Part shown: piece by piece, positions 26,285-34,470 of the stretch
How the letters are laid out: every line of letters starts with the position of its first letter
How positions within the stretch are numbered: position 1 is the first letter of the stretch
Assembly: GCA_038527215.1 (NCBI GenBank)
Contig: JBCBGC010000022.1
Coordinates: forward strand, 8,903-72,902
Length of the DNA stretch: 64,000 nt
Direction: 5' to 3'
Source: JAWPMV01 sp038527215
GTDB lineage: Bacteria; Bacteroidota; Bacteroidia; J057
Made by a program: the position numbers and the translations under genes
Notes under the pieces: generated by a model
What the model saw: only the letters and a program-made list of their open reading frames with translations
Databases searched by the model: none
What the model was told of the DNA's origin: nothing

Positions 26285-27772
26285 ATGTTAGATCATTCGC
26301 GTACCGCTATTGCCCAGGACAAAATCCTGTTTGAAGGACTTACTTACGATGACGTCCTTTTGATTCCTGCCTATTCGGAAGTGCTTCCCCGAGAAGTGAG
26401 TACGAAATCCTGGCTTACCCGAGAAATCCAATTAAACCTTCCTATTGTCAGTGCCGCTATGGATACTGTCACCGGGCACAGTATGGCGATTGCCATGGCA
26501 GCCAGTGGGGGCATCGGTATCATTCATAAGAACATGCCCATAGACCAGCAGGCTGAGGAGGTGAGAAAGGTGAAACGTTCTGAGAGTGGCATGATCGTAG
26601 ATCCCATCACGCTGGGACCGGATGACACCCTGCAAAAGGCTTATCAAATCATGCAAGGGAACCGCATTGGTGGCATTCCCATCGTAGACGAGCAGCGCAA
26701 GCTGATCGGGATCATTACCAATCGCGATCTGCGGTTTGTAGTGGCTGATGGCCGAAAAATTCAGGAATTGATGACAAAAGAGCGTTTGATCACGGCTCCA
26801 CAGGGTACTACCCTGGAAGAGGCGGAAGAAATCCTGCGTCGTCATAAAGTGGAAAAACTCCCCGTAGTGGACCAAGGTGGTACCCTGGTAGGCTTGATTA
26901 CGTATCGGGATATCATCAAGAAGCAAACCTTTCCCAATGCCTGTAAGGATCATCTGGGCCGCTTGCGGGTAGGGGCTGCGGTAGGGGTTACCGGTGATAC
27001 ATTTGAAAGAATTGAAGCCCTGGAAAAAGCAGGCGTCGATGCCATTACCATTGACACCGCGCACGGCCACTCCAAAGGGGTGCTGGATATGGTGAAGGAA
27101 ATTCGTCAACGCTTTCCCTACATACAGGCTATTGGGGGAAATGTCGCGACCAAGGAAGGTGCTCAGGCGCTGATCGAACGCGGCGTAGATGGGGTCAAAG
27201 TAGGCGTTGGGCCTGGCAGTATCTGCACCACCCGGGTCATTGCCGGGGTAGGCGTGCCCCAGTTATCAGCTGTATTGGAAGCCTGCAAAGCCGCTCAGCC
27301 CGCTGGAGTCCCCGTCATCGCTGATGGAGGCATAAAATATTCAGGCGACATGGTCAAGGCCCTGGTAGCTGGAGGAAGCAGCGTGATGGCTGGAAGCCTG
27401 CTGGCAGGAACAGATGAAAGCCCAGGGGAAACGGTGCTTTATGAAGGTCGAAAATTCAAAGTATACCGGGGCATGGGTTCGATTGAAGCCATGAAAGCCG
27501 GAAGCAAAGACCGTTATTTCCAGGACGTTGAGGATGATATCAAAAAACTCGTTCCCGAGGGCATCGTAGGGCGGGTCGCCTATAAAGGCAAGGTGTCTGA
27601 AGTCCTCTACCAAATGGAAGGGGGCTTGCGGGCCGGAATGGGCTACTGTGGAGCAGCCGATATCCCCAGCCTGCAAACCAAAAACTTTACGCGTATTACC
27701 AATGCTGGTCTGAGAGAAAGCCACCCGCATGATGTTCATATCATCAAGGAGGCGCCTAACTACTCTCCATGA
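26285..27772 (+). CDS. guaB: Inosine-5'-monophosphate dehydrogenase
   Basis: 495 residues. Oxidises IMP to XMP with NAD+, the committed step of guanine nucleotide synthesis. The barrel begins with LTYDDVLLIPAYSEVLP; two CBS domains lie at about residues 95-205; then the NAD/IMP site GGNVATKEGAQALIERG, catalytic Cys loop GPGSICTTR and flap motif YRGMGS. ATG at 26285 is chosen over one eleven codons upstream. The 3' end overlaps the convergent unknown gene by 13 bp. Confidence 0.97.
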   Translation: MLDHSRTAIAQDKILFEGLTYDDVLLIPAYSEVLPREVSTKSWLTREIQLNLPIVSAAMDTVTGHSMAIAMAASGGIGIIHKNMPIDQQAEEVRKVKRSESGMIVDPITLGPDDTLQKAYQIMQGNRIGGIPIVDEQRKLIGIITNRDLRFVVADGRKIQELMTKERLITAPQGTTLEEAEEILRRHKVEKLPVVDQGGTLVGLITYRDIIKKQTFPNACKDHLGRLRVGAAVGVTGDTFERIEALEKAGVDAITIDTAHGHSKGVLDMVKEIRQRFPYIQAIGGNVATKEGAQALIERGVDGVKVGVGPGSICTTRVIAGVGVPQLSAVLEACKAAQPAGVPVIADGGIKYSGDMVKALVAGGSSVMAGSLLAGTDESPGETVLYEGRKFKVYRGMGSIEAMKAGSKDRYFQDVEDDIKKLVPEGIVGRVAYKGKVSEVLYQMEGGLRAGMGYCGAADIPSLQTKNFTRITNAGLRESHPHDVHIIKEAPNYSP

Positions 27773-29049
27773 TGAGCCAGAGGCATCAGCCAGAGTTGAC
27801 GAGTCTGGTGATCCATTTTTAGTCCGAAACTTCCCTTACCCCAGCTGAGATAGGAATCGTAGGCTGTTTGAAGGGGTTGGCTTCTGAGAAGTTGCCAAAA
27901 ATGCTGGCTGGACAGAAATTGGAGATCAGGAATAGAGAGCCCTGTTTCCCAATACAGGGCCTGTTGTGGTTCGTCCTGCCAAAAGGTCTCTTCTCCCCTA
28001 CTCCGAAGAAATTGAAGGTATCCCATTTGCAACCCTAAATAACCTTCTGGCATCCATTTCACAGCCAGCGCAAGCTTGGAAACGGTCCAGTCCTGGGGCG
28101 GAAATACCTGGGGGGCCTGTTCCAAAAGATGGATTCGGCCTTGCTGATCCTCTTCTACCCACCGGCCCGGCCGGGTAGTCTGGCGGATTGACCAGGCTTG
28201 ACGACCCGGTTTTTCAGCAGACAAAAGATTCCAGCGGTCCAGCATCATGGAATCTCCTTGTAGAGATAGCAAGAATACTTCGTGTCCTACCAGCGCTGAA
28301 GCAATTTCTGCCTCTGATTGAGGATTGGGCAGGGCTTTTTCTACTTTTCTTTCTTCCTGTAAGTGCCAGCGCCAGATGTGCAAGCTGTCTGGCCCTTCGA
28401 GGCAAAGACTTAACCAATCTCCCTGCAAATACATTTTTTGGGCGGGGAAGGCTTGAGATATGTGTCCGGATTTTTCAGGCGTCATCTGGGAGAATCCCCA
28501 TTTCAAGCGCTCTTCCAGGCTTTTTTGCGCGACGGGGATATCCCATTTTTTCAAAGGCTTCCCAGGCGCAAAACAGGTTAAGCGTAAGCCGCCGCCAAGA
28601 TGGGGCCGCAGCAAATACAGTTGGTCCTGGTATACAAAACTGCCCCAATTAAGCGAGCGTTGGACCAAATAGTCTTCTTGCTTTCGCAGCAGGGAAATGG
28701 GGCCTTTTTCCAAGGGACAGACCATTTCTAAAAACTGGCCGGACCGACCTTGTTGCCAAAAAAGATGCACCGAGTGAGGGGTTCTGGTAAGCCCGATAAA
28801 TCGGTCGTCCACGGCGATATCCCGAAGCCGGCGCCCAAAGGTCCGGGCGCCATCTGGTTGATAGGTCCTTATTTCAGCCTGTTCGCCCTGGCGGTATAGC
28901 ACCCAGAGTTCATCTCCGATCGCTTGAGCATGTACCTGAGGCGTACCTGTCATCCAGGCAGGATAAGGAAAAGCAAGGGGCTGCCCATAAAGCGAAGACA
29001 TCGCTCCCCACAGGAGGGCAGTAAGGAAGTACAAAAAGCAGGATTTCAT
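27760..29049 (-). CDS. Exported protein of unknown function
   Basis: 429 residues, no family recognised. Begins with a signal peptide (MKSCFLYFLTALLWGAMSSLYGQ). The mature part is rich in Trp, Leu and Gln with repeated short beta-strand patterns (ELWVLYRQGEQAEIRTYQPDG, VHLFWQQGRSGQFLEMV), which suggests a beta-propeller-like fold, but this is inference. Its stop lies inside guaB's coding end (13 bp antisense overlap). Alone on its strand; no terminator seen. Confidence 0.6.
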   Translation of the reverse strand: MKSCFLYFLTALLWGAMSSLYGQPLAFPYPAWMTGTPQVHAQAIGDELWVLYRQGEQAEIRTYQPDGARTFGRRLRDIAVDDRFIGLTRTPHSVHLFWQQGRSGQFLEMVCPLEKGPISLLRKQEDYLVQRSLNWGSFVYQDQLYLLRPHLGGGLRLTCFAPGKPLKKWDIPVAQKSLEERLKWGFSQMTPEKSGHISQAFPAQKMYLQGDWLSLCLEGPDSLHIWRWHLQEERKVEKALPNPQSEAEIASALVGHEVFLLSLQGDSMMLDRWNLLSAEKPGRQAWSIRQTTRPGRWVEEDQQGRIHLLEQAPQVFPPQDWTVSKLALAVKWMPEGYLGLQMGYLQFLRSRGEETFWQDEPQQALYWETGLSIPDLQFLSSQHFWQLLRSQPLQTAYDSYLSWGKGSFGLKMDHQTRQLWLMPLAHHGE

Positions 29050-29136
29050 ATCCTTTCAACGCTGCGCAGGATCTTTTCGATCAGCCGGGTGCCTACGAAT
29101 TTTTTTAAAAACTTACATCTGCGCAGATAGCCAAAA

Positions 29137-29165
29137 AGATGGGGCCACTCCAAAGGAGCGGCCCC
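29137..29165 (-). terminator. Rho-independent terminator after the pspA pair
   Basis: GGGGCCaCTCC (29141-29151) pairs with GGAGcGGCCCC (29155-29165), followed on the minus strand by ATCTTTTT. It lies 28 bp after the stop at 29193. Confidence 0.85.
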
Positions 29166-29192
29166 GGGTTAGAGGTAGTTTCTAGTAAATTC

Positions 29193-29675
29193 TTAAAAGT
29201 CTCCCAGCTGCTTGCGAGGCTGATCATCTTGGTCTGAAGCAGTAGAATCTTCCTGTTTAGCCTCTGTTTCTTCGGTGGTTTCTGCTGTAGCCTCTTCCTG
29301 GGCTTCAGGTTTAGCAGCTGGTTTTTCTTCTTCCGGAGGCAGGAGCCCCATTTCCCGTTTCATCTGACGGACCATTTCTTCAGCGGAGAATTTCTTGGCT
29401 TCCTCCTCTTTGACGGCTTTTTCAAGCACATCTTCCGTGGTCTGATCGTCCATGAACATCTCAAACTTGGCCTCGGAGACGGCAGCTTCCTCATTCAACT
29501 GGCGGATCCAGTCTTCAGAGTCATCTTTGGTCAGTCCTTCGGTAATTTCCGAAACGGCTTTGTTGAGCTTTTGGGTGTGGCGCAGCTTTTTTACGTCTTC
29601 CAGAAACTCTTTGCGCTTCTGAAGATCGCGTTTATACTGCTCCTTGAGGATTCGTCTTTTTTCTTCACCTGTCAT
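29193..29675 (-). CDS. Truncated PspA-like paralogue with acidic tail
   Basis: 160 residues, highly charged, largely helical. Residues about 58-115 (IRQLNEEAAVSEAKFEMFMDD ... FSAEEMVRQMKREMGLLP) match the C-terminal end of the PspA-like protein just upstream (INRINEETAKNEARMEMALDS ... RAADLVRQFKLEMGLDS). The long PspA coiled coil is replaced by a short Lys/Arg-rich helix, and a 45-residue Glu/Ala/Thr-rich tail is added. It is probably a partner or modulator of PspA (inference). The gap to pspA is 22 bp, so one transcript; a terminator follows. Confidence 0.7.
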   Translation of the reverse strand: MTGEEKRRILKEQYKRDLQKRKEFLEDVKKLRHTQKLNKAVSEITEGLTKDDSEDWIRQLNEEAAVSEAKFEMFMDDQTTEDVLEKAVKEEEAKKFSAEEMVRQMKREMGLLPPEEEKPAAKPEAQEEATAETTEETEAKQEDSTASDQDDQPRKQLGDF

Positions 29676-29697
29676 ATCGGAAGAGATAAGGAATGCT

Positions 29698-30420
29698 TTA
29701 TTCCAATTCTTTTTTGCCGCGGTCCATTTCTACATCGCCTCCTGGCATATCTTCAGAGTCAAGGCCCATTTCGAGCTTGAACTGACGTACCAGATCAGCG
29801 GCACGCAGGTTTTCGGCCTCTTCTTCAATTTTGAAGGAGTCTGTATCTACCGAATCCAACGCCATTTCCATACGGGCTTCATTTTTGGCAGTTTCCTCGT
29901 TGATCCGGTTAATCATTTCGTCGTGCGTAGCATCAATGCCCGCCACTTCGAAAGATTCCATGGTATCAGCGATTTTAGACTGCCACTTAGCTCTTTCATG
30001 CGCACGCAATGCTTCACGAGCCGCAGCAATCTTTTTCTCCCGTTCTTTCATGAAGACTTTCTTCACTTCGAGGGATTTTTCGTAAGCCTTTTTGGCCGTT
30101 TCGAATTGCTCTTTGGTTTGGAGCATGTGAGATTTCACACTTTCCAGGCGCAGGGCATAGTTTTGTGCTATATCATCTCGTCCTTGCTGGATCGCAGCTT
30201 TCATTTTAGATACCAAATCCCGGTATTCACGCTGGTAGCGCTTCATTTCTTTTTCCAGGAGCGTAACACTCGCCTTGACGGTGGCGATGTTTTCATTCAT
30301 TTTGGGAATCTGGTCATTCAGTTCCCGAATATTTTGCTCAAGGATCAGTTTCGGATCTTCAATGGAACTTACGAGACCGCCAAAAAGTGATCTAATGGCG
30401 CGTACAAATCTTTTCCACAT
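29698..30420 (-). CDS. pspA: PspA/IM30 (phage-shock/Vipp1) family protein
   Basis: 240 residues, almost entirely coiled coil. N-terminal amphipathic helix MWKRFVRAIRSLFGGLVSSIEDPKLILEQNI and the ESCRT-III-like helices that follow are typical. Family members polymerise on the inner membrane and preserve its integrity under stress. No pspB/pspC or pspF is present. A truncated paralogue follows 22 bp downstream. ATG at 30420. Confidence 0.9.
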   Translation of the reverse strand: MWKRFVRAIRSLFGGLVSSIEDPKLILEQNIRELNDQIPKMNENIATVKASVTLLEKEMKRYQREYRDLVSKMKAAIQQGRDDIAQNYALRLESVKSHMLQTKEQFETAKKAYEKSLEVKKVFMKEREKKIAAAREALRAHERAKWQSKIADTMESFEVAGIDATHDEMINRINEETAKNEARMEMALDSVDTDSFKIEEEAENLRAADLVRQFKLEMGLDSEDMPGGDVEMDRGKKELE

Positions 30421-30492
30421 ACAAATAAGGGTTTACAGGAAGATAGTTTAAGTTTAGTATTGATTGAATCTACGGGAAAAGATGCAGAAAAG

Positions 30493-31527
30493 TTAGTACG
30501 CAGGTACAGCTTTGCCATATTTCCCGAATTTCCTGATATACCCTTCTAATTTAAGAACTTCTTCCTTATTTCCTACAAAGAGCGGCACACGCTGGTGTAA
30601 CTCATCGGGCAACATGTCGAGAATGGGTCCTCGACCGTTGCTGGCGTATCCTCCAGCCTGTTCGGCCAAAAAAGCCATAGGGTTGGCTTCAAAGGTCAAT
30701 CGTAATTTGCCTTTTGGCTTCTGATAGGTGCCGGGATACATGAAAATACCGCCCTTTAACAGGTTTCGGTGGAAGTCCGCGACCAGAGAGCCGATATAGC
30801 GGGAACGATAGGGGGTCTCTGTATCTCGTTTGATATGTCGGAGGTACTGCTTGGTGCCTTCGAAGAAATTACGATAGTGCCCCTCGTTGACGGAGTAGGT
30901 ATCGCATTTGCTGGGAATTTTCATATTGGGATGGGAAAGCAAAAATTCTCCAATAGAAGGATCCAGGGTAAAGCCGTTGACCCCATGGCCGGTAGAGTAT
31001 ACCAGCATGGTACTGGAGCCATACAATACATAACCTGCGGCTACCTGCTCATTGCCCGCCTGCAAGAGTTCATCCCGGGTAGGAGCCCCTTCCAGGTGCT
31101 TGCGACGATAAATGGAAAAAATCGTCCCAATGGATACGTTCACATCGATATTAGAACTCCCATCCAGGGGATCCATGAGGACGATGTATTTACCTTTGTT
31201 TTCGGGGTGCAGGATAAAATCTTCATTTTCTTCCGATCCTACCGCACACACCATGCGGCCTTTAAATAAGGCATCAATCATTTGCTCATTGGAGAAGATG
31301 TCCAGTTTCTGAACCGTTTCTCCTTGTACGTTCACATCTCCTGTCAATCCCAGAATATCTACCAGCCCTGCTTTAGTAACCTCGCGGTTGATAATGCGGC
31401 AGGCCAGCACGATGTCCCGAATGATTTTCGAGAATTGCCCGGTGGCGAAGGGGAATTCTTGTTCGCGTTGAATGACAAATTGTTCCAGCGTGGTGACGCT
31501 GTTCCGAGAGGATTGCGTGGCCATCAT
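30493..31527 (-). CDS. fbp: Fructose-1,6-bisphosphatase class 1
   Basis: 344 residues. Removes the 1-phosphate from fructose-1,6-bisphosphate in gluconeogenesis. Metal and substrate motifs seen: EENEDFI, DPLDGSSNIDVNVSIGTIFSIY, and GGIFMYPGT...KLRLTFEANPMAFLAEQAGG. Two adjacent ATG codons (31527 and 31524) are possible starts; the 15-residue extension upstream of them is hydrophobic and unlikely. Confidence 0.96.
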   Translation of the reverse strand: MMATQSSRNSVTTLEQFVIQREQEFPFATGQFSKIIRDIVLACRIINREVTKAGLVDILGLTGDVNVQGETVQKLDIFSNEQMIDALFKGRMVCAVGSEENEDFILHPENKGKYIVLMDPLDGSSNIDVNVSIGTIFSIYRRKHLEGAPTRDELLQAGNEQVAAGYVLYGSSTMLVYSTGHGVNGFTLDPSIGEFLLSHPNMKIPSKCDTYSVNEGHYRNFFEGTKQYLRHIKRDTETPYRSRYIGSLVADFHRNLLKGGIFMYPGTYQKPKGKLRLTFEANPMAFLAEQAGGYASNGRGPILDMLPDELHQRVPLFVGNKEEVLKLEGYIRKFGKYGKAVPAY

Positions 31528-31620
31528 GATAAAGGTAGTTAGTGAAATAGCTTGCAGGATAGCAAGTAACACAAAAAGCGGGAAAATTCCTCGGAAAATG
31601 AGCTAATAGCGGAAAATCCG

Positions 31621-32367
31621 CTACTGATTGGTGGTCTTAAGCTCGCGAACGACAAATCTGGGTACCCAGGACTCAAACCCTTCCAGGCTGACCCGCAACC
31701 AGATATCCTGTTCTTCCTCAATGTTGACGGTCGCTCCGGGGCCGATCGGCAAGGATCTGCGCTGGGCGGCATAGGTAGGTTCGTCATAGTAATACGTGGG
31801 CAACATGACCACCCCTTTACGGTCGGGCAACACATAGCCACTGCCCAACATAAAGCACATCATCAATCCCAGTCCGGCCAAGGCACTCCCCAACCCTATA
31901 CGCCAGCTCTTCCAGGGCAAAAACAAGCAAATCGCAGCCAGCAATATGGTCAGGATTCCTCCTACCAGCAGGGGCTTTTCAAATCTTTTAACGAAAAGGC
32001 GCGCACTACTCCAACCTTCTCCCGGGGAGAGGCGTCCCTTACTGTAGCGGTCCATGAGTTGGGCGATTTTGTCATTGATATTTTTTCCCCCAAACTCCCA
32101 TTGCAGGCAGCGTAAGTAATAAATAGCCTCGGGAAAATGATCGGATTGCTCATGCATAAAAGACAAACGATAGAGCATTTCTTCTTGCACATAACCCTCC
32201 GCATACAGCGACTCATAGACTTCAATCGCTTCTTCGTACATCTCGTAAACGAAGAGCTGATCCGCCAGCTGAATCAGGCTGTCCTGAACCGTCAATCCTT
32301 GTACCGGCAAGTACCCTGTCAACAGGATAGTAAAAGAGAGGAAAATAATTCGGAAATAGTTTGACAT
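31621..32367 (-). CDS. TPR - two-TM - SH3-like exported protein (BatE-like)
   Basis: 248 residues. Signal segment (MSNYFRIIFLSFTILLTGYL), TPR-like helices (VYEMYEEAIEVYESLYAEGY), two adjacent TM segments (about 130-150 and 153-172), and a C-terminal SH3-type domain (GATVNIEEEQDIWLRVSLEGFESWVP). This order is that of BatE in Bacteroidota aerotolerance operons, but no other bat genes are here, so the name is tentative. ATG at 32367. Its start lies within the tRNA-Lys promoter region. Confidence 0.65.
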   Translation of the reverse strand: MSNYFRIIFLSFTILLTGYLPVQGLTVQDSLIQLADQLFVYEMYEEAIEVYESLYAEGYVQEEMLYRLSFMHEQSDHFPEAIYYLRCLQWEFGGKNINDKIAQLMDRYSKGRLSPGEGWSSARLFVKRFEKPLLVGGILTILLAAICLFLPWKSWRIGLGSALAGLGLMMCFMLGSGYVLPDRKGVVMLPTYYYDEPTYAAQRRSLPIGPGATVNIEEEQDIWLRVSLEGFESWVPRFVVRELKTTNQ

Positions 32368-32390
32368 TCCCACTTTGTGATTTATCTTTG
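32360..32390 (+). promoter_or_regulatory. Promoter of the tRNA-Lys/tRNA-Leu pair
   Basis: TTTG (32360-32363), 19 bp, TATCTTTG (32383-32390): a near-perfect Bacteroidota sigma-A promoter, with the tRNA beginning 39 bp further. Confidence 0.65.
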
Positions 32391-32429
32391 CCACGCAATT
32401 ACGCAAAGCCCCTCGGGGAATGCATCGCA

Positions 32430-32502
32430 GATTCGGTAGCTCAGTTGGTAGAGCATCTGCCTTTTAAGCAGAGGGTCCTGGGTTCGAGCCCCAGCCGAAT
32501 CA
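32430..32502 (+). tRNA. tRNA-Lys (UUU)
   Basis: 73 nt cloverleaf. Acceptor GATTCGG/CCGAATC, D arm GCTC..GAGC, anticodon loop CTTTTAA on stem TCTGC/GCAGA, T arm CTGGG TTCGAGC CCCAG, discriminator A at 32502. CCA is not encoded. Confidence 0.97.
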
Positions 32503-32602
32503 CACCGAAAAAGGTCTTTAACAGCATCTCCACGACTTTTCGTTTCCGTTCAAAATAAAAGATTTTTTTTCTTTTTTGGAACGGGCAAAAAAAACCAGAC
32601 CT

Positions 32603-32690
32603 GCCCAGGTGGTGGAATTGGTAGACACGCTAGCTTGAGGGGCTAGTGCCCATTGCGGGCGTGCTGGTTCGAGTCCAGTCCTGGGTACCA
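32603..32690 (+). tRNA. tRNA-Leu (GAG)
   Basis: 88 nt including encoded CCA (32688-32690). Class II tRNA with acceptor GCCCAGG/CCTGGGT, anticodon stem CTAGC/GCTAG with loop TTGAGGG (anticodon GAG), a variable arm (TGCCCATTGCGGGCG) and T arm CTGG TTCGAGT CCAG. Confidence 0.96.
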
Positions 32691-32698
32691 AAGAATAT

Positions 32699-32733
32699 AT
32701 GGCTTCTGCTTATGCGGAAGCCATTTTCTTTTT
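32699..32733 (+). terminator. Rho-independent terminator after tRNA-Leu
   Basis: ATGGCTTC (32699-32706) pairs with GAAGCCAT (32717-32724), then TTTCTTTTT. Confidence 0.85.
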
Positions 32734-33078
32734 AGGGGGTTCGATAGACGGAATAATTTCCGCGTTTTTAGAGGGCTAATCCCCAAGTCAACCCTTACGA
32801 AAATGCTCTTCTTACGCTAACCGATTCCAACCGGCCAACGCTGCCTGCCTACCCCGGAAGATGTTTTTTCCTGAAAAAATGTAATCCCCCACTCCACTCC
32901 GTCTTTCTTACAAAACACAGGAATCTTTAGCCTCCACAGCCATAAGAATTGATTACCCCCAAACCTAGGAAAGGAGAACCCTAGCCATTCTTGATTTGCA
33001 AAGGCAGAAATTCGCCCTTTCAACGCCTAAAAAAGCCTTTTAACTTTTCGTGATTTCAAACCTATTTCCTTTCCAGTT
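32734..33078. other. Intergenic region without recognised gene
   Basis: About 345 bp between the tRNA terminator and a second plus-strand terminator at 33079. No ORF with coding character; the reading frame at 32817-33023 on the minus strand has no family features. A non-coding transcript ending at 33108 is possible but no promoter was found. Confidence 0.45.
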
Positions 33079-33108
33079 AGCCGGCCTTCATCCTGGGTCG
33101 GCTTTTTT
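33079..33108 (+). terminator. Terminator-like hairpin with no assigned gene
   Basis: AGCCG (33079-33083) pairs with CGGCT (33099-33103), extended by GCC/GG, followed by TTTTTT on the plus strand. It overlaps the stop region of the minus-strand gene ending at 33088. Confidence 0.45.
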
Positions 33109-33450
33109 CATAGGCTTTCGGTAGGTGGCCTGCTTGAGTTCGGTCCGGATATAATCCGTCTGGCGGAGCCTCGCCGCGATGGCCCTAAGCAAAGCTTCCA
33201 GGGAATCAGCTTCCATTTTTTCTTGTCCGGGAATAATCTCAGCCCAGCAGTCCTGGAGTGTGGCGGTTACGTGTAACCAAATAGCCTGGTCCTGCAGTTG
33301 GCTCTTTCGATCTTCAAAAGAAAAGCGCAGCAGGTTTTTGTTCCGAAATTCTTCCGCCCGGGCCCGTAACAGATTTTGGCCTCTAAGTTTCCTCAGGATC
33401 TGCGTGATTTCCTGCCAGGTAGCTGTGGTAGAATTTTTTTTCCGAAACAT
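33088..33450 (-). CDS. Hypothetical protein
   Basis: 120-residue basic protein, no family recognised. MFRKKNSTTATWQEITQILRKLRGQNLLRARAEEFRNKN is helical and charged; the middle shows alternating beta-like segments (IWLHVTATLQDCWAEIIPG) and a final helix. No signal peptide. ATG at 33450 is chosen (an in-frame TTG is two codons upstream). It begins 8 bp after the glycoside hydrolase stop, so it is the second gene of that transcript. Confidence 0.55.
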   Translation of the reverse strand: MFRKKNSTTATWQEITQILRKLRGQNLLRARAEEFRNKNLLRFSFEDRKSQLQDQAIWLHVTATLQDCWAEIIPGQEKMEADSLEALLRAIAARLRQTDYIRTELKQATYRKPMKKADPG

Positions 33451-33458
33451 ATACAAGT

Positions 33459-34442
33459 TTACACAAAATATCTGCGGATCACTTCTTCCGCTGCCTTGCC
33501 CTGAGGGGTATAAGAAATGGCATGTCGGTTATGGCCTTCCTCCCGCGACATAGAAAAATCTCCGGTGGAAGGATTGTCCCACCACCACCAAAAGAGCCCG
33601 GATAACCAGGAACAATCTTGGAAAGCCTCAAAAAAGGCCTGGTAATAATTAGCTTGTTCTTGCTCATCGGCCTCAACCGTTTCAGGATAGGCCCAAGGTT
33701 CCATGGCCGCGCCTTTATAGCTGCAAATGCCTATTTCGGTAAAAAGGACGGGTTGTTGGATATTCTGCAGTTGTCGCCAGGCCTGAATTTCAGCAATGGA
33801 CTGTTTCCAGTTAAGGGCCATGGCTTCGGCAGAGGATTCTGGCTGTTGCGCCACCGAAAAATATGCATCTATGCCGACGAAGTCGAGTAAGTCCCAGAAT
33901 CTGACCTGCTGATAGGAAGTCTCACCATTAAAGTTAGCGGCGTAGGTTAGAGGTCCCCGATAATGCAACCGCACTACTTCGATGATTTCCCGCCAGAAAT
34001 TCTGTTTTTTATCCGGCCCCAATTTGTTCTCACAGCCGACACTGAAAAGCGCTACCTTCTTCCGCTGGGCCAGGCGCGCATAGTGGGTAATAAAGGTCTC
34101 ATAGCTTTTGAACCAATGCAGATATTTGGGCGGCTCGAAGGTGCCCCGCCAGCTCTCGTCCCAGGCGTCCACAAAAGGCTTTAACAGCACTTTCATCCCC
34201 AGACTGTGGATGTGATCGATCAAGGCCTCAATCTGGGCATCAGGAGGCGTCTTTTGAGGATGGGGCGCTATATCAGTGGCATGGGCGTCTTTTTGCCACC
34301 AGCCTACGGCCAGGGCCACCCAGTTACAGCCTGTTTCGGCCAGACGATCGAGAGAGGTAAAGAATGCGGGATGAGAGACATCAGACCAAAACAAGGCATA
34401 GGTCATGCCTTTACAAAAATCCGGTTGTCCGAAAATAGCCAT
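33459..34442 (-). CDS. GH113-like glycoside hydrolase (clan GH-A TIM barrel)
   Basis: 327 residues. TIM-barrel hydrolase resembling GH113 beta-mannanases: KGMTYALFWSDVSHPAF start, WVALAVGWWQ, GMKVLLKPFVDAWDESWRG, VALFSVGCEN with the candidate acid/base Glu, and VLFTEIGICSYKG with the candidate nucleophile Glu. No signal peptide is visible, so it would act in the cytoplasm or exit by another route. Substrate is uncertain (mannan or manno-oligosaccharide by family). Followed at 8 bp by a small unknown gene. ATG at 34442. Confidence 0.72.
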   Translation of the reverse strand: MAIFGQPDFCKGMTYALFWSDVSHPAFFTSLDRLAETGCNWVALAVGWWQKDAHATDIAPHPQKTPPDAQIEALIDHIHSLGMKVLLKPFVDAWDESWRGTFEPPKYLHWFKSYETFITHYARLAQRKKVALFSVGCENKLGPDKKQNFWREIIEVVRLHYRGPLTYAANFNGETSYQQVRFWDLLDFVGIDAYFSVAQQPESSAEAMALNWKQSIAEIQAWRQLQNIQQPVLFTEIGICSYKGAAMEPWAYPETVEADEQEQANYYQAFFEAFQDCSWLSGLFWWWWDNPSTGDFSMSREEGHNRHAISYTPQGKAAEEVIRRYFV

Positions 34443-34470
34443 GGCGAGCGGGCTTAAGGGCTACGGAATA

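Noticed and set aside
32817..33023. 68-codon minus-strand frame
   Set aside because: No coding character or homologous pattern, and it lies in a low-information gap.
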